Below, piece by piece: positions 24,968 to 34,290 of a stretch of 64,000 nt of DNA (position 1 is its first letter; each line of letters begins with the position of its first letter). The DNA is taken from the NCBI GenBank assembly GCA_938009235.1, contig CALLIK010000009.1:62001-126000 (forward strand), written 5' to 3'. The position numbers were made by a program, and so were the translations under genes. Under the pieces are notes generated by a model. It was not told where the DNA came from, searched no databases, and worked only from the letters and a program-made list of their open reading frames with translations. This DNA is from an uncultured Caulobacterales bacterium. Lineage in GTDB: Bacteria; Pseudomonadota; Alphaproteobacteria; Caulobacterales; Maricaulaceae.

Positions 24968-26377
24968 ATGACGGCGCGAACACCTCGATCTCTCGTTAGC
25001 TCCCTCGTAAGGGCTGCTGCGCTGTGGGCCATTCCCGGTCTTATTTTGACAGCGGTCGTTCTAACGTGGTTGTCCAACAGCGCGACGTATCGCAGTTTTG
25101 ATGAACCTCTAGAGTCAGCCGTTCTCGGCTTGATTGCCAGTGTTGAAACCGCGGGGGATCGTGTGGATCAAGGGCTTCGTTTGTCACGAGAGTTACCTGA
25201 TCCTAGATATCAGCGGGCGTTGTCAGGTAAATATTGGATCATAGGTACTTTAAACGACCAATCAGAGATTGTTCCCATATTGTCTTCGCGCTCACTCTAT
25301 GGAGCGACGTTACGGCTTCGGAGAGATTCTGTTGAAACGTTAGCGGCACAAGGCCAAGATTCTGCCCATTTTATAACAGCGGGCCCAGATACTGACGCGG
25401 GGGAAACTCTGCGTGTGGTCGCGAGGCAAGTTATTTTACCAGATATGAACTCATCTGTGGTCGTATTAGCGGGCGCAGATCGCGCCCCAGTTGTTCGCTC
25501 TACACGAAACTTTATTCTCACTGCTGTGTCGCTATTGGCTCTACTTACTGTGGGGTTGACGCTGGCTGTCTATGCGCAAGTTCGCCTTGGTCTTAAGCCC
25601 CTATTTGAATTGGGAGACCGCATTGCTGAGGTGAGAGAAGGTCAGGCTGTCTCGGTTGAAGGTGTATATCCACCCGAAATTGCCCCTCTGGCTAAAGAGC
25701 TAAATTCACTAATCTCCCACAATAAGTCTGTCGTTGAGCGCGCACAAACTCACGTTGGAAATCTTGCGCATGCGCTGAAAACACCGATTGCAGTTCTAAG
25801 AAATGAAGCGGCTTCAGCGGAAACAACACCGTCTGACATCGTCGCCCGCCAAACAGAGACAATGGCAGAACAAGTGGATCACCATCTTCGCCGCGCACGT
25901 GCCGCTGCGCGGGGGCAAGCGATTGGTGTCAGGACCGAAATGGACCCTGTTATTGATGGCCTTGTTCGGACATTGCCTCGAATTTATCGGGATAAAGATC
26001 TGACGATAAATCTCACAGGCGCCAAAGGTTTAGTTTTTCGAGGACACCCTAGGGACTTTGAGGATATGGTCGGGAACCTCATGGATAATGCCGCGAAATG
26101 GAGCCATGATCGTATTGATGTAAGTGTTTCACCTGCCGAAGAGGATGGGTTTTGCTCGGTTTCAATATCCGACAATGGGCCTGGACTAACGGCTGAAGAA
26201 AGCAAAATTGCGTTACAACGCGGCGCACGTTTGGATGAGGCGACACCCGGCAGTGGTCTCGGCCTGTCTATCGTCGATGATTTGGCAAAAGCGTATAATG
26301 GCTCTTTCATCTTGTCTCGTTCTGATCGGGGTGGATTGAAAGCGACATTGCGTTTGCCTGCCGTCAAAGACTTATGA
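24968..26377 (+). CDS. PhoQ-like sensor histidine kinase
   Basis: 469-residue membrane sensor kinase. TM1 lies at about 13-35 and TM2 at about 177-200, flanking a periplasmic sensor region. After a HAMP-like linker comes the phosphoacceptor box GNLAHALKTPIAVLRNEA, the PhoQ-type variant of the H box. The catalytic domain has an N box (MVGNLMDNAAKWS), G1 (DNGPG) and G2 (GSGLGLSIVDD). The gene follows its response regulator and overlaps the DUF938 gene by 4 bases. The signal is unknown. Pairing with a PepSY protein suggests envelope or metal sensing (inference). Confidence 0.9.
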   Translation: MTARTPRSLVSSLVRAAALWAIPGLILTAVVLTWLSNSATYRSFDEPLESAVLGLIASVETAGDRVDQGLRLSRELPDPRYQRALSGKYWIIGTLNDQSEIVPILSSRSLYGATLRLRRDSVETLAAQGQDSAHFITAGPDTDAGETLRVVARQVILPDMNSSVVVLAGADRAPVVRSTRNFILTAVSLLALLTVGLTLAVYAQVRLGLKPLFELGDRIAEVREGQAVSVEGVYPPEIAPLAKELNSLISHNKSVVERAQTHVGNLAHALKTPIAVLRNEAASAETTPSDIVARQTETMAEQVDHHLRRARAAARGQAIGVRTEMDPVIDGLVRTLPRIYRDKDLTINLTGAKGLVFRGHPRDFEDMVGNLMDNAAKWSHDRIDVSVSPAEEDGFCSVSISDNGPGLTAEESKIALQRGARLDEATPGSGLGLSIVDDLAKAYNGSFILSRSDRGGLKATLRLPAVKDL

Positions 26378-27030
26378 CCTCATCAGACAATACGCCAAAT
26401 CCAGTCGCATTGGAAACACGCGGATCAAATGAAGGCCGTTTGTTTTCTCCGTCTGCTGGACGCAATAAGGCTGATATCGCCGCTGTCTTAGCTGAGATGT
26501 TACCTCGCAACGCGAAGGTTCTTGAAATCGGAAGTGGGACAGGAGAGCACGGCATAGAAACCCTGTCTCTACGTCCAGATTTACTGTGGCAATTTTCAGA
26601 CCCAGACCCTCAATCTCGTGCCAGCCAGAGCGCTTGGATTGCAGATCAGGCACCTGATTTGCCTGCGCCACTTGACCTAAATGTGACGCGCCCAAACTGG
26701 ACCGGGGCTTTGCCAATGAAGTTTGACGTCATCTTTAGCGCGAATATGATTCATATTGCGCCCATTGAGGCCCTCAAAGGGCTCGCGAATCTTGCTGAAC
26801 TCGCCCTTACGCCTGCAGGAAAAGTCATTTTTTACGGGCCTTTTTTGTTCGGCCAAGCGTCTGCTCGCTCCAATCTAGACTTCGATTTAGCCTTAAAGGG
26901 CAAAAATCCGACATGGGGGGTCAGAGAGTTAGACTCTGTTAAGCATATATTCGCAAAACTTGGCTTTAATCAGCTAGATTTTCGCGACATGCCTAAGAAT
27001 AATCATATCATTGGGCTGTCACGACACTGA
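26374..27030 (+). CDS. DUF938 SAM-dependent methyltransferase-like protein
   Basis: 218-residue DUF938 protein with a class I SAM-binding motif VLEIGSGTGEHGIE (about 50-63), preceded by SPSAGRNKADIAAVLAEMLP. Later conserved pieces are FDVIFSANMIHIAPIEA and KVIFYGPFLFGQA. The substrate is unknown for the family. It is coupled to the PhoQ-like kinase by a 4-base overlap, so it belongs to that operon. Confidence 0.87.
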   Translation: MTSSDNTPNPVALETRGSNEGRLFSPSAGRNKADIAAVLAEMLPRNAKVLEIGSGTGEHGIETLSLRPDLLWQFSDPDPQSRASQSAWIADQAPDLPAPLDLNVTRPNWTGALPMKFDVIFSANMIHIAPIEALKGLANLAELALTPAGKVIFYGPFLFGQASARSNLDFDLALKGKNPTWGVRELDSVKHIFAKLGFNQLDFRDMPKNNHIIGLSRH

Positions 27031-27125
27031 CGAACTAAATCTTCATTGTGGAGGTTTCGTCATGTTTTGGACAGCATTGGGTCATATGAGCTCCTGCAGT
27101 CTGTAAGACTAGAAGGGGGACAGTC

Positions 27126-28832
27126 GTGTCCAAGATGAAACTGACATTGCTGGGTTCTGTTATGGCCTTTGGCCTGGCACCACAAATTGTTGCGCAGGAC
27201 GCAACGGTTATCTTTGCGAATGCGGATGCTTATGAAGTCGTCTTAGATCAACCCGTTGGTGCAGAGTTCACCTCTCTACGAGATATTGAGCCTCTTAACG
27301 GCGCAACTGTGTCCCAAGCGGCACCAAATACGGCCGACATACAACCGTATAATATTCAACAGTCAGGTCTACCTTTACCACAGCCATTGCCTTTTTCAGG
27401 AGGTGCTCCCGCGCAGGTCTCGCAGGGTATTGCAGGACAAAATTTACTCGATCTTCCCATCAGCGCTTTACCGTCGATCGCAAACCTCGTGGACCGCGTT
27501 AGCCCATCGGTTGTCAATATCGTCGTTACGACAGATACAGGCGAGACAACGAGTGAAGGGCAAGGGTCAGGATTTGTGATTTCGGATAAGCTTGAGGTCG
27601 TAACAAATTATCATGTAATCGAAGGCGGCACGAACATTGAAATCGAATTCAATGATGGCCGTAGATATCCAGCGAAAATATTGGGTACGGATGAGGAAAC
27701 CGATCTGGCTTTACTCCAGATTGTGACCTCAGACAGTATTCCACATGTCGATTTTCATAAAACAAAAGACCTTCGTATTGGCGACTGGGTTGTGGCGATT
27801 GGTAATCCCTTTGGCATTGGGCAATCGACGTCTCTAGGCGTGATTTCTGCTATTGGGCGCGAGAAAGTCGATAGTGGATCGTATGTGGATTACATCCAAA
27901 CAGATGCCACGATTAACCGAGGTAACTCAGGTGGGCCGCTTTTCAATCTTACGGGCGATGTTGTCGGGGTTAACTCCGCGATTTACTCTCCAACGGGCGC
28001 GAGTGTGGGTATCGCATTTGTGATTCCGCATCATACAGCAGAGCGAATTATCAACGCACTCCGCAAAGATGGCCGCGTGACGCGTGGTTATCTTGGCGCA
28101 GGACTACGTACGGCTGAATATTCAATCGAAGGACGTCCTGGCGTTTATAAAGGTGGCGCGACGGTGAATGACGTTTTGCCTGGCTCGCCTGCGGATGTGT
28201 ATGGCCTTCAGGTTGATGATATTATCTTGAATATCAATGACGCCGTCGTCAAAAACTCTGTCGAAGCGACTCGGGCGATTGCGAAAGTGACACCAGGTGA
28301 GGTGGCTAAGTTCATTTATGAGCGCGATGAAAAAACCTATTCTCTAGATGTGCAAATTGGTCAACGCCCTGAGAAATATGAAATTCGCAAGGCGAGCGCT
28401 GAAGTGCAAGGCCTTCCACCACCACCGCCACCAGAAGACAAATCCAAGCCAAAGGTCAACATCGATACAGGCGTTAATGTCTTAGATATCTCGGCAGAAT
28501 TTAGGTCTGCAATCAATATGCGATCAGACCAAGTTGGAATATATATCGAGAATGTAGACCCAGGGAGTGCGGCGGAAAATGCTGGATTTAAGACAGGTAT
28601 GGTTTTGATGGAGGCGGATGGTCAAGCCATTGCGGAGGTCGCAAAATGGAAATCTATCGTGTTGAATGCCAAAGAAGCACAACAAGATGGATTGGTCGTA
28701 CATGTCCGATATAAAGACGGACGTGAGGGCTACATGGTACTGCCTCTGGGAGATGCGCAATTTGGCGAGTCTATGGCAAATGTTGCGTATAATCCTGAAA
28801 ATCAAATATATTTAGGCTCTAATTTAGAGTGA
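27126..28832 (+). CDS. DegP/HtrA-type periplasmic serine protease
   Basis: 568-residue Do-family protease/chaperone of the periplasm. The signal peptide ends near VAQDA (about 24). A Pro/Gln-rich stretch of about 80 residues precedes the trypsin-like domain. The triad is His163 (TNYHVIEGG), Asp193 (EETDLALLQ) and Ser268 (NRGNSGGPLF). Two PDZ domains follow (about 320-415 and 465-560), with an unusual polyproline linker (GLPPPPPPEDKSKPK) between them. The GTG start at 27126 is preferred because AGGGGGA ends 5 bases before it. ATG at 27135 is possible. It stands upstream of a two-component pair, an arrangement common for envelope-stress control. Confidence 0.92.
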   Translation: MSKMKLTLLGSVMAFGLAPQIVAQDATVIFANADAYEVVLDQPVGAEFTSLRDIEPLNGATVSQAAPNTADIQPYNIQQSGLPLPQPLPFSGGAPAQVSQGIAGQNLLDLPISALPSIANLVDRVSPSVVNIVVTTDTGETTSEGQGSGFVISDKLEVVTNYHVIEGGTNIEIEFNDGRRYPAKILGTDEETDLALLQIVTSDSIPHVDFHKTKDLRIGDWVVAIGNPFGIGQSTSLGVISAIGREKVDSGSYVDYIQTDATINRGNSGGPLFNLTGDVVGVNSAIYSPTGASVGIAFVIPHHTAERIINALRKDGRVTRGYLGAGLRTAEYSIEGRPGVYKGGATVNDVLPGSPADVYGLQVDDIILNINDAVVKNSVEATRAIAKVTPGEVAKFIYERDEKTYSLDVQIGQRPEKYEIRKASAEVQGLPPPPPPEDKSKPKVNIDTGVNVLDISAEFRSAINMRSDQVGIYIENVDPGSAAENAGFKTGMVLMEADGQAIAEVAKWKSIVLNAKEAQQDGLVVHVRYKDGREGYMVLPLGDAQFGESMANVAYNPENQIYLGSNLE

Positions 28833-28857
28833 AAATTAAATGACTGGGTGGGGACCT

Positions 28858-29541
28858 ATGGAGAAAAAAATGAGAATACTTGTCGTTGAAGATGACTCCG
28901 TTGCTGCTGAATACGTCCGTAAGGGCTTAATGGAAGCTGGGCATGTTGTAGACCTCGCACCAGATGGCGACTTAGGTCTCGAAATGGCCCGAGCGGCTGA
29001 TTATGACGCACTTATCTTGGATCGCATGCTCCCCAAACGCGATGGCCTAGAGATACTGCGCGAAATCCGCGAAGATGGCGACGCAACACCCGTCTTGATT
29101 TTGTCCGCTTTGGGTGAAGTCGATCAAAAGGTTGAAGGCTTACGTGCAGGCGGTGATGACTACCTTGCTAAACCTTACAGCTTCACGGAACTTCTTGCGC
29201 GTGTCGAAGCTATTGGCCGCCGCTCTGACCCAACTGCAGCAGTTACTAAATTGAAAGTTGGCGGATTGGAAATGGACTTACTGGCGCGTACTGTGCGTCG
29301 TGATGGACAGAAAATTCTATTGCAGCCTCGCGAGTTTCGTTTGCTCGAGTGTTTGATGCGGAATGCGGGCCGAGTGGTGACGCGCACGATGTTGCTCGAA
29401 AAAGTTTGGGACTATCACTTTGACCCACAAACAAATGTAATCGACGTACATATTTCCCGCTTGCGCGGTAAAATTGACAAAGAGTTTGAAGAACCTCTTC
29501 TGCATACAGTTCGCGGCGCGGGCTATCGTTTGCAGGTCTAG
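28858..29541 (+). CDS. OmpR-family response regulator (DegP-linked)
   Basis: Response regulator of 227 residues. The start at 28858 follows GGGTGGGGA. ATG at 28870 (after GGAG) is an alternative. Receiver acidic residues are EDD at 11-13 and phosphoacceptor Asp55 in DALILDRMLPKRDG, with the Lys in DDYLAKPYSFTEL. The winged-helix domain has LLQPREFRLLECLMRNAGRV and IDVHISRLRGKID, and ends HTVRGAGYRLQV. It lies 25 bases after degP and 19 bases before its kinase. Confidence 0.92.
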   Translation: MEKKMRILVVEDDSVAAEYVRKGLMEAGHVVDLAPDGDLGLEMARAADYDALILDRMLPKRDGLEILREIREDGDATPVLILSALGEVDQKVEGLRAGGDDYLAKPYSFTELLARVEAIGRRSDPTAAVTKLKVGGLEMDLLARTVRRDGQKILLQPREFRLLECLMRNAGRVVTRTMLLEKVWDYHFDPQTNVIDVHISRLRGKIDKEFEEPLLHTVRGAGYRLQV

Positions 29542-29560
29542 CACGCTAAGGATCGCCATT

Positions 29561-31174
29561 ATGGGCGGTACACTCAAAAAACTCTATCGTAACACGCTCT
29601 TCAGGCTTTCCCTGTTGAGCGCGTTACTCTTTGTCCTCTCGCTCTTTGTGGCATTGGGCTATATCTACTACGCGACGATCCAAAGTGAACGACGCCTAGT
29701 TGATCGAGCTAATCAAGCCGAAATTTTAGAACTTCAAGGCATGTATGATCGAGCTGGGGCGTTAGCGCTCGAGACCGCAAAAGAACGCGGCATACTTGGC
29801 GTGCTTGAACCCATCACTTCGTCAAATTCCAGAGCTGTTTACCATCAAGCTGGCCACGCCTTTTTGAAAAATGCTGTCGTGCAACGCGGAACATTCAGCA
29901 CATCTGTATTTGAACGCGTATATGTGTTGCAGGGGCCACCGGGTCCCGATCGGATCACAGGCAACCTCGCCGGCCAAGCGGTTGTAACAACGGGGCAAGA
30001 AGTAAGCCTCATTCCTGATAAGGAAAATGCGAGTTTCACAAAAATTGAAGTTATTTACTCGGTAGAAGACGAGGCGGGGGAACGTATCGACCGCCGCGCA
30101 AGGGCCATCGTCGGGAACATATTTTTAGGCGAAGAACGAACACTCGGTATTCTTGTTGGGCGTGATGTCGAAGGCATTGAACGTACAGGGGAACGTGTTC
30201 GGAATGCGATCCTCGTCTCGGCCGCTATTGCTCTGCTACTTGGATTGCTCTCGTCTTGGTTCGTCTCCCGCCGATTTGCGCGCCGCGTTGAAGGCTTCAA
30301 CCGACTGGCGACAGATGTCAGGGCCGGCAATCTTGATCGCCGCGCGCCACGAAATTACTCCGAAGACGAAATGGATCTCTTGGCCGAACATTTGAATGCA
30401 ATGTTGGATCATATTAGTCGATTGATGCAGGCGATGCGCTATGCGGGTGACAGTGTCGCCCATGACTTGCGCACGCCTTTGACACGTTTACGCACGCGCC
30501 TTGAAACGGCTGCAGTGGAGCTAGGCGATGCAAAGGAAGCTGATATACTTTATGCGGCGGCAGATGACGCGGACCAGTTGCTGACGACATTTGATTCCGT
30601 TTTACGTATCGCGAGATTAGAAGCAGGAGAGCGAAGAGAGCTTTTGAAACCCCTTGATCCAAAATTAATCCTTGATGATCTAGCGGAGCTTTATGAGCCA
30701 GCCTGTGAGGATGCAGGGTTGAAGTTTAAAGCTGAAATTGCATCCAAAACCCTTATTCTTGCTGACCGTGGATTGTTGTCCCAAGCGGTGTCTAATCTCC
30801 TTGAGAATGCTATTAAATACACGCCGCGTGACGGCTCCATTATTTTAGTGTGCCGAAAGAAACGCGGCGGCGGTATTGAAATTGCAATTTGTGACGATGG
30901 TCCTGGTATTCCAAGTTGGGATCGTGAGCGCGTCAAAGAACGCTTTGTTCGTCTTGATGAATCCCGATCTCTTCCGGGTAGTGGTTTAGGCTTATCGCTC
31001 GTTGAAGCTATTGCAGATCTTCATCAAGCCGAGTTTATTATGAGCGATAATGAGGACTTACCTTCTGCTGATAAAGGCGGTGATCCTGATCGACCTGGTT
31101 TGAGCGCAGCTCTCATATTCCCTCGTATTAAGGCGAGGTCGCAAGAATTGAAACCCAACTCAACGCCCCTTTAA
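29561..31174 (+). CDS. sensor histidine kinase (DegP-linked)
   Basis: 537-residue kinase. The ATG at 29561 is chosen because AAGGA lies 9 bases upstream. TM1 is at about 16-39 (LSALLFVLSLFVALGYIYYA) and TM2 at about 220-240 (ILVSAAIALLLGLLSSWFVS). A HAMP domain (FNRLATDVRAGNLDRRAP), the H box SVAHDLRTPLTRLRTRLE, N box AVSNLLENAIKY, G1 CDDGPGIP and G2 GSGLGLSLVEA follow. A periplasmic loop of about 180 residues is the likely sensor. With DegP and its regulator it makes an envelope-stress module (inference from context). Confidence 0.92.
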   Translation: MGGTLKKLYRNTLFRLSLLSALLFVLSLFVALGYIYYATIQSERRLVDRANQAEILELQGMYDRAGALALETAKERGILGVLEPITSSNSRAVYHQAGHAFLKNAVVQRGTFSTSVFERVYVLQGPPGPDRITGNLAGQAVVTTGQEVSLIPDKENASFTKIEVIYSVEDEAGERIDRRARAIVGNIFLGEERTLGILVGRDVEGIERTGERVRNAILVSAAIALLLGLLSSWFVSRRFARRVEGFNRLATDVRAGNLDRRAPRNYSEDEMDLLAEHLNAMLDHISRLMQAMRYAGDSVAHDLRTPLTRLRTRLETAAVELGDAKEADILYAAADDADQLLTTFDSVLRIARLEAGERRELLKPLDPKLILDDLAELYEPACEDAGLKFKAEIASKTLILADRGLLSQAVSNLLENAIKYTPRDGSIILVCRKKRGGGIEIAICDDGPGIPSWDRERVKERFVRLDESRSLPGSGLGLSLVEAIADLHQAEFIMSDNEDLPSADKGGDPDRPGLSAALIFPRIKARSQELKPNSTPL

Positions 31175-31270
31175 AGACTTGGGCGCATTCAACTTTTAGA
31201 GCATTAGACTTTGAGGACGACAGCCTCTTTGTCGGTATTTCGTGAGGCCTAAATTCTAAGCGGCTCTACA

Positions 31271-34180
31271 TTATGCTGCAGTGTTACTGATTGGCATCGG
31301 AGGAGGTGTCGTCTGCGCAGTTGGTGCTATCTGCGGCGGCGCTGGCGCGACTGAAGGGGCTGACCCTCCACTGGCTTGAAGAACATCGGCAATGTCTTGA
31401 GCCAGACGGGAGATTTCGCTTCCAACTTCGTTTGTTTTTGGCTGAGCTGCTTTTTTCTGTACGTAACTCGGAAGGGTGAAGATAACGGTCGTGCCTTCGC
31501 CTACGACGGAGGTGATCTGGAAATTACCGCCATGCAGCTCAACCAATGATTTAGAAAGCGCGAGGCCGAGGCCTGTGCCTTCATGTTGACGTGAATGCTG
31601 ACTATCAATTTGCTCGAACGGTTGGGCTAGGCGACTAATGTTTTCTGCCGAGATACCAATTCCTGTATCAGAGACGCGAACAATAAGACCCGCTGATTTT
31701 GCTTCTACAGAGAGCGTGACAACGCCGCCTTCAGGTGTAAATTTAATCGCATTCGTTGTTAGGTTAAGCAAAATTTGTTTAACTGCGCGTGGGTCAGCAT
31801 CAATTTCTGGAGTTTGATTGCCAGCGTAGACTAGCTTGAGACGGTTCTCATCCGCACGTCCCCGAACAATACGTATAACCTGAGATACCATATCTGACAT
31901 GATCATAGGTTCTGTGTTCAAGGTCATTTTACCCGCTTCAATCTTAGACATATCGAGAATGTCATTGATGAGTGAGAGCAGATGCTGGCCAGAGAAAAGT
32001 ATATCACTGACATATTCTTTATAGCGTGGGTCACCTAATGGGCCGAACATTTCCTTTTTCATGATATCAGAAAATCCGTTAATCGCATTTAGTGGCGTGC
32101 GGAGTTCATGACTCATATTCGCCAAAAACTCTGATTTGGATTGGTTGGCTTCTTCGGCGCGAATTTTTTCTTGTTCATAATTCTCAGCGAGCTCAACAAT
32201 TCTGATTTGAGATTTACGCAGAACATTGATCGTTTTTTCTAAGGCGTCTTGGTTGACCTGTAATTGATGTTCACGGCTTCGAATCGCGGTCACTTCTGTT
32301 CCGATTGAGACTCTACCGCCATCAACTGTATTTGTCTCCAGGTAGCGGATCCATCTTCCATCACTCAGTTGAATTTCGCTGCCTGTTCCATCAGACAATT
32401 TGTTGGTTTGTAAGATGGAGCGTTGAGCATGGTATTCAACCATTGCATATTCCATGCCTTGGCTAAGTGTACCTGACTGGAGGCCGAAGAAGTCTTCAAA
32501 TTTATTGTTCCATAAAATGAGGCGGTCCATTTGGTCCCAAATAACGAAGCTATCATTCATAGACCGAAGGGCATCAAACAAGCGAACTTCTGCAGCTTGA
32601 AGCCGAGCTTGTGCTCCACGTGCTTCTGTGATGTTTAGAGCCATCCCAATGACAAGTTTTGTTCGCTCGTCGCGAAACATTGGCCGTCCACGACAGGATA
32701 AGAAGATAGGGAAGTTAGCTGCACCTAGCTCAATCTCAAAGGCACCATTCACGTTAGATCGTTTTAGAAGGTTATAAAACCGATCTCTCTGTGAAACTTC
32801 AAAGAGAGCTAGGAAATCGGGGAGAGGTAAAATAGCTTCAGACTCACCTAAGCCCATCATTTTGGCGAGCGTCTTTGAGAGATAGGCTGTATTACGGGTC
32901 AGATCGATTTCCCAAATCCCACCATTAGAGCCATCGACAGCAGCACGGTAGCGTTGTCGAGTGATTTCTTCTTCAATATCCGCGCGTTGCACGGTGTCGA
33001 TTTGTTTCAAAAGTTGGTTAAGCAACATCCAAATAAGCCAAGCCGCCCCAAGAAAGAGTAGTCCAAATAGAAGCAGGTTAAAAAATATGCTGGTGTTTCT
33101 TTCACGAGGACGGACATCCATAACAGTCAAGCCAGTCTTCTTGCCAGCTTTCTCAATTTGCACAGCGCCAAACCAGGTTTTTGTGTCATTGCGTGTTAGC
33201 GGAACAATTGTTGTTGTTGCCGTTCCACGTGTGACTTCGGATAATTGATTAGCAGATATTGTATAAAATGCTTGTGTGCCTTGTGAGCCAATCTCTGCTG
33301 GTCCGTCGATCACACGGCCAGTGTCATGGACAACAGATCGAGCTCCAATACGGTTACCTATTAGTGTCCCAGGCTGTAGAGCTGTGACAAGATACACCTC
33401 TCCCGATTTTCGGGTGATGATTGGTGTCGTTACACCCTTGTCGTTAATGAGAGAGTCAATCCTGACGCCATTTTCTGATAAGTTTCGGCGATCGAGTGTG
33501 ACTAGCTGTGTTCCTGCACCGGGAGTCTCTGCTTCAATGTTTCCATTGCTGTCGATGAGAGCGGCTCCAATCACTCGGCGTGAACGGGCAGCGAAATTTA
33601 CAATTTGTTGTGAGTCGCCTTGAAGCGCGAGCGCTGTATCAACCCATTCTATTTCAGCATCTAATGCGCGTGAAACAGATGTGACGTCAGAGGTCAAAGC
33701 TGTCTCAAATACGTGAACTTGTTCAGCCTTGCTGGTGTTCACATCGTGAATGAATTTGGTGACTGCAATGATGATGAAAAGTGTGAAAAACAAAAGCGTA
33801 GTCACAAGCAAGCGTTTAAATGCGCTTCTGCCGCCTAATCGTTCTGAAAGCCGTGAAACAAAATCTGTTCCGCTTGAGGCTCCGGGAGGGGCGTTGAAAG
33901 CGGCTGTTCCTGCAGTTGCGCCAGTATTCCCAATAGGGTTGGTACGATGTAGAGGTCGAGTCTGAGGGTGTGCGTTTGTTTGACCTGCCATCACAATGTG
34001 AGCGTGTGGGTGAGCGCGACCTTGAGGGGTATAAGGCTGCGCTTTAGGGGACTGTGCCCCTGACGCATTTACACCGTTATTATGATTGTTATGATTGTCG
34101 CCGTTGTTCAAGAGATGTTCCCCTATGCCTATCGGCAAATTCTTTAGTCTAAAACGCCGTCTGAAAACGTTACGAATCAT
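31271..34180 (-). CDS. PleC-like membrane sensor histidine kinase with two PAS domains
   Basis: 969-residue kinase. Residues 1-105 are a disordered Asn/His/Gly/Pro-rich head. TM helices at 124-143 and 365-387 flank a periplasmic sensor. PAS-like domains lie at about 405-520 and 533-635, a coiled coil at 640-680, then HisKA with His691 in FLANMSHELRTPLNAINGFS and the GPLGDPRYKEYVSDIL and LINDILDMSKIEAGKM segments. HATPase motifs are NLTTNAIKFT, VSDTGIGIS and GTGLGLALS. The HisKA sequence and the two-TM, PAS layout resemble Caulobacter PleC, the polar kinase/phosphatase of DivK and PleD, but this is a family-level call. The long head is unusual. Confidence 0.82.
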   Translation of the reverse strand: MIRNVFRRRFRLKNLPIGIGEHLLNNGDNHNNHNNGVNASGAQSPKAQPYTPQGRAHPHAHIVMAGQTNAHPQTRPLHRTNPIGNTGATAGTAAFNAPPGASSGTDFVSRLSERLGGRSAFKRLLVTTLLFFTLFIIIAVTKFIHDVNTSKAEQVHVFETALTSDVTSVSRALDAEIEWVDTALALQGDSQQIVNFAARSRRVIGAALIDSNGNIEAETPGAGTQLVTLDRRNLSENGVRIDSLINDKGVTTPIITRKSGEVYLVTALQPGTLIGNRIGARSVVHDTGRVIDGPAEIGSQGTQAFYTISANQLSEVTRGTATTTIVPLTRNDTKTWFGAVQIEKAGKKTGLTVMDVRPRERNTSIFFNLLLFGLLFLGAAWLIWMLLNQLLKQIDTVQRADIEEEITRQRYRAAVDGSNGGIWEIDLTRNTAYLSKTLAKMMGLGESEAILPLPDFLALFEVSQRDRFYNLLKRSNVNGAFEIELGAANFPIFLSCRGRPMFRDERTKLVIGMALNITEARGAQARLQAAEVRLFDALRSMNDSFVIWDQMDRLILWNNKFEDFFGLQSGTLSQGMEYAMVEYHAQRSILQTNKLSDGTGSEIQLSDGRWIRYLETNTVDGGRVSIGTEVTAIRSREHQLQVNQDALEKTINVLRKSQIRIVELAENYEQEKIRAEEANQSKSEFLANMSHELRTPLNAINGFSDIMKKEMFGPLGDPRYKEYVSDILFSGQHLLSLINDILDMSKIEAGKMTLNTEPMIMSDMVSQVIRIVRGRADENRLKLVYAGNQTPEIDADPRAVKQILLNLTTNAIKFTPEGGVVTLSVEAKSAGLIVRVSDTGIGISAENISRLAQPFEQIDSQHSRQHEGTGLGLALSKSLVELHGGNFQITSVVGEGTTVIFTLPSYVQKKAAQPKTNEVGSEISRLAQDIADVLQASGGSAPSVAPAPPQIAPTAQTTPPPMPISNTAA

Positions 34181-34290
34181 TGCTGAAAGAGTAACGCTTT
34201 GAGGCAGTCTAGTCGAACAAAACGTATTTAAATACAGAGCTTAAGTTCGATACCGCAGGAGACTTTAGAGACTTATTTGTTACAGTTCCG

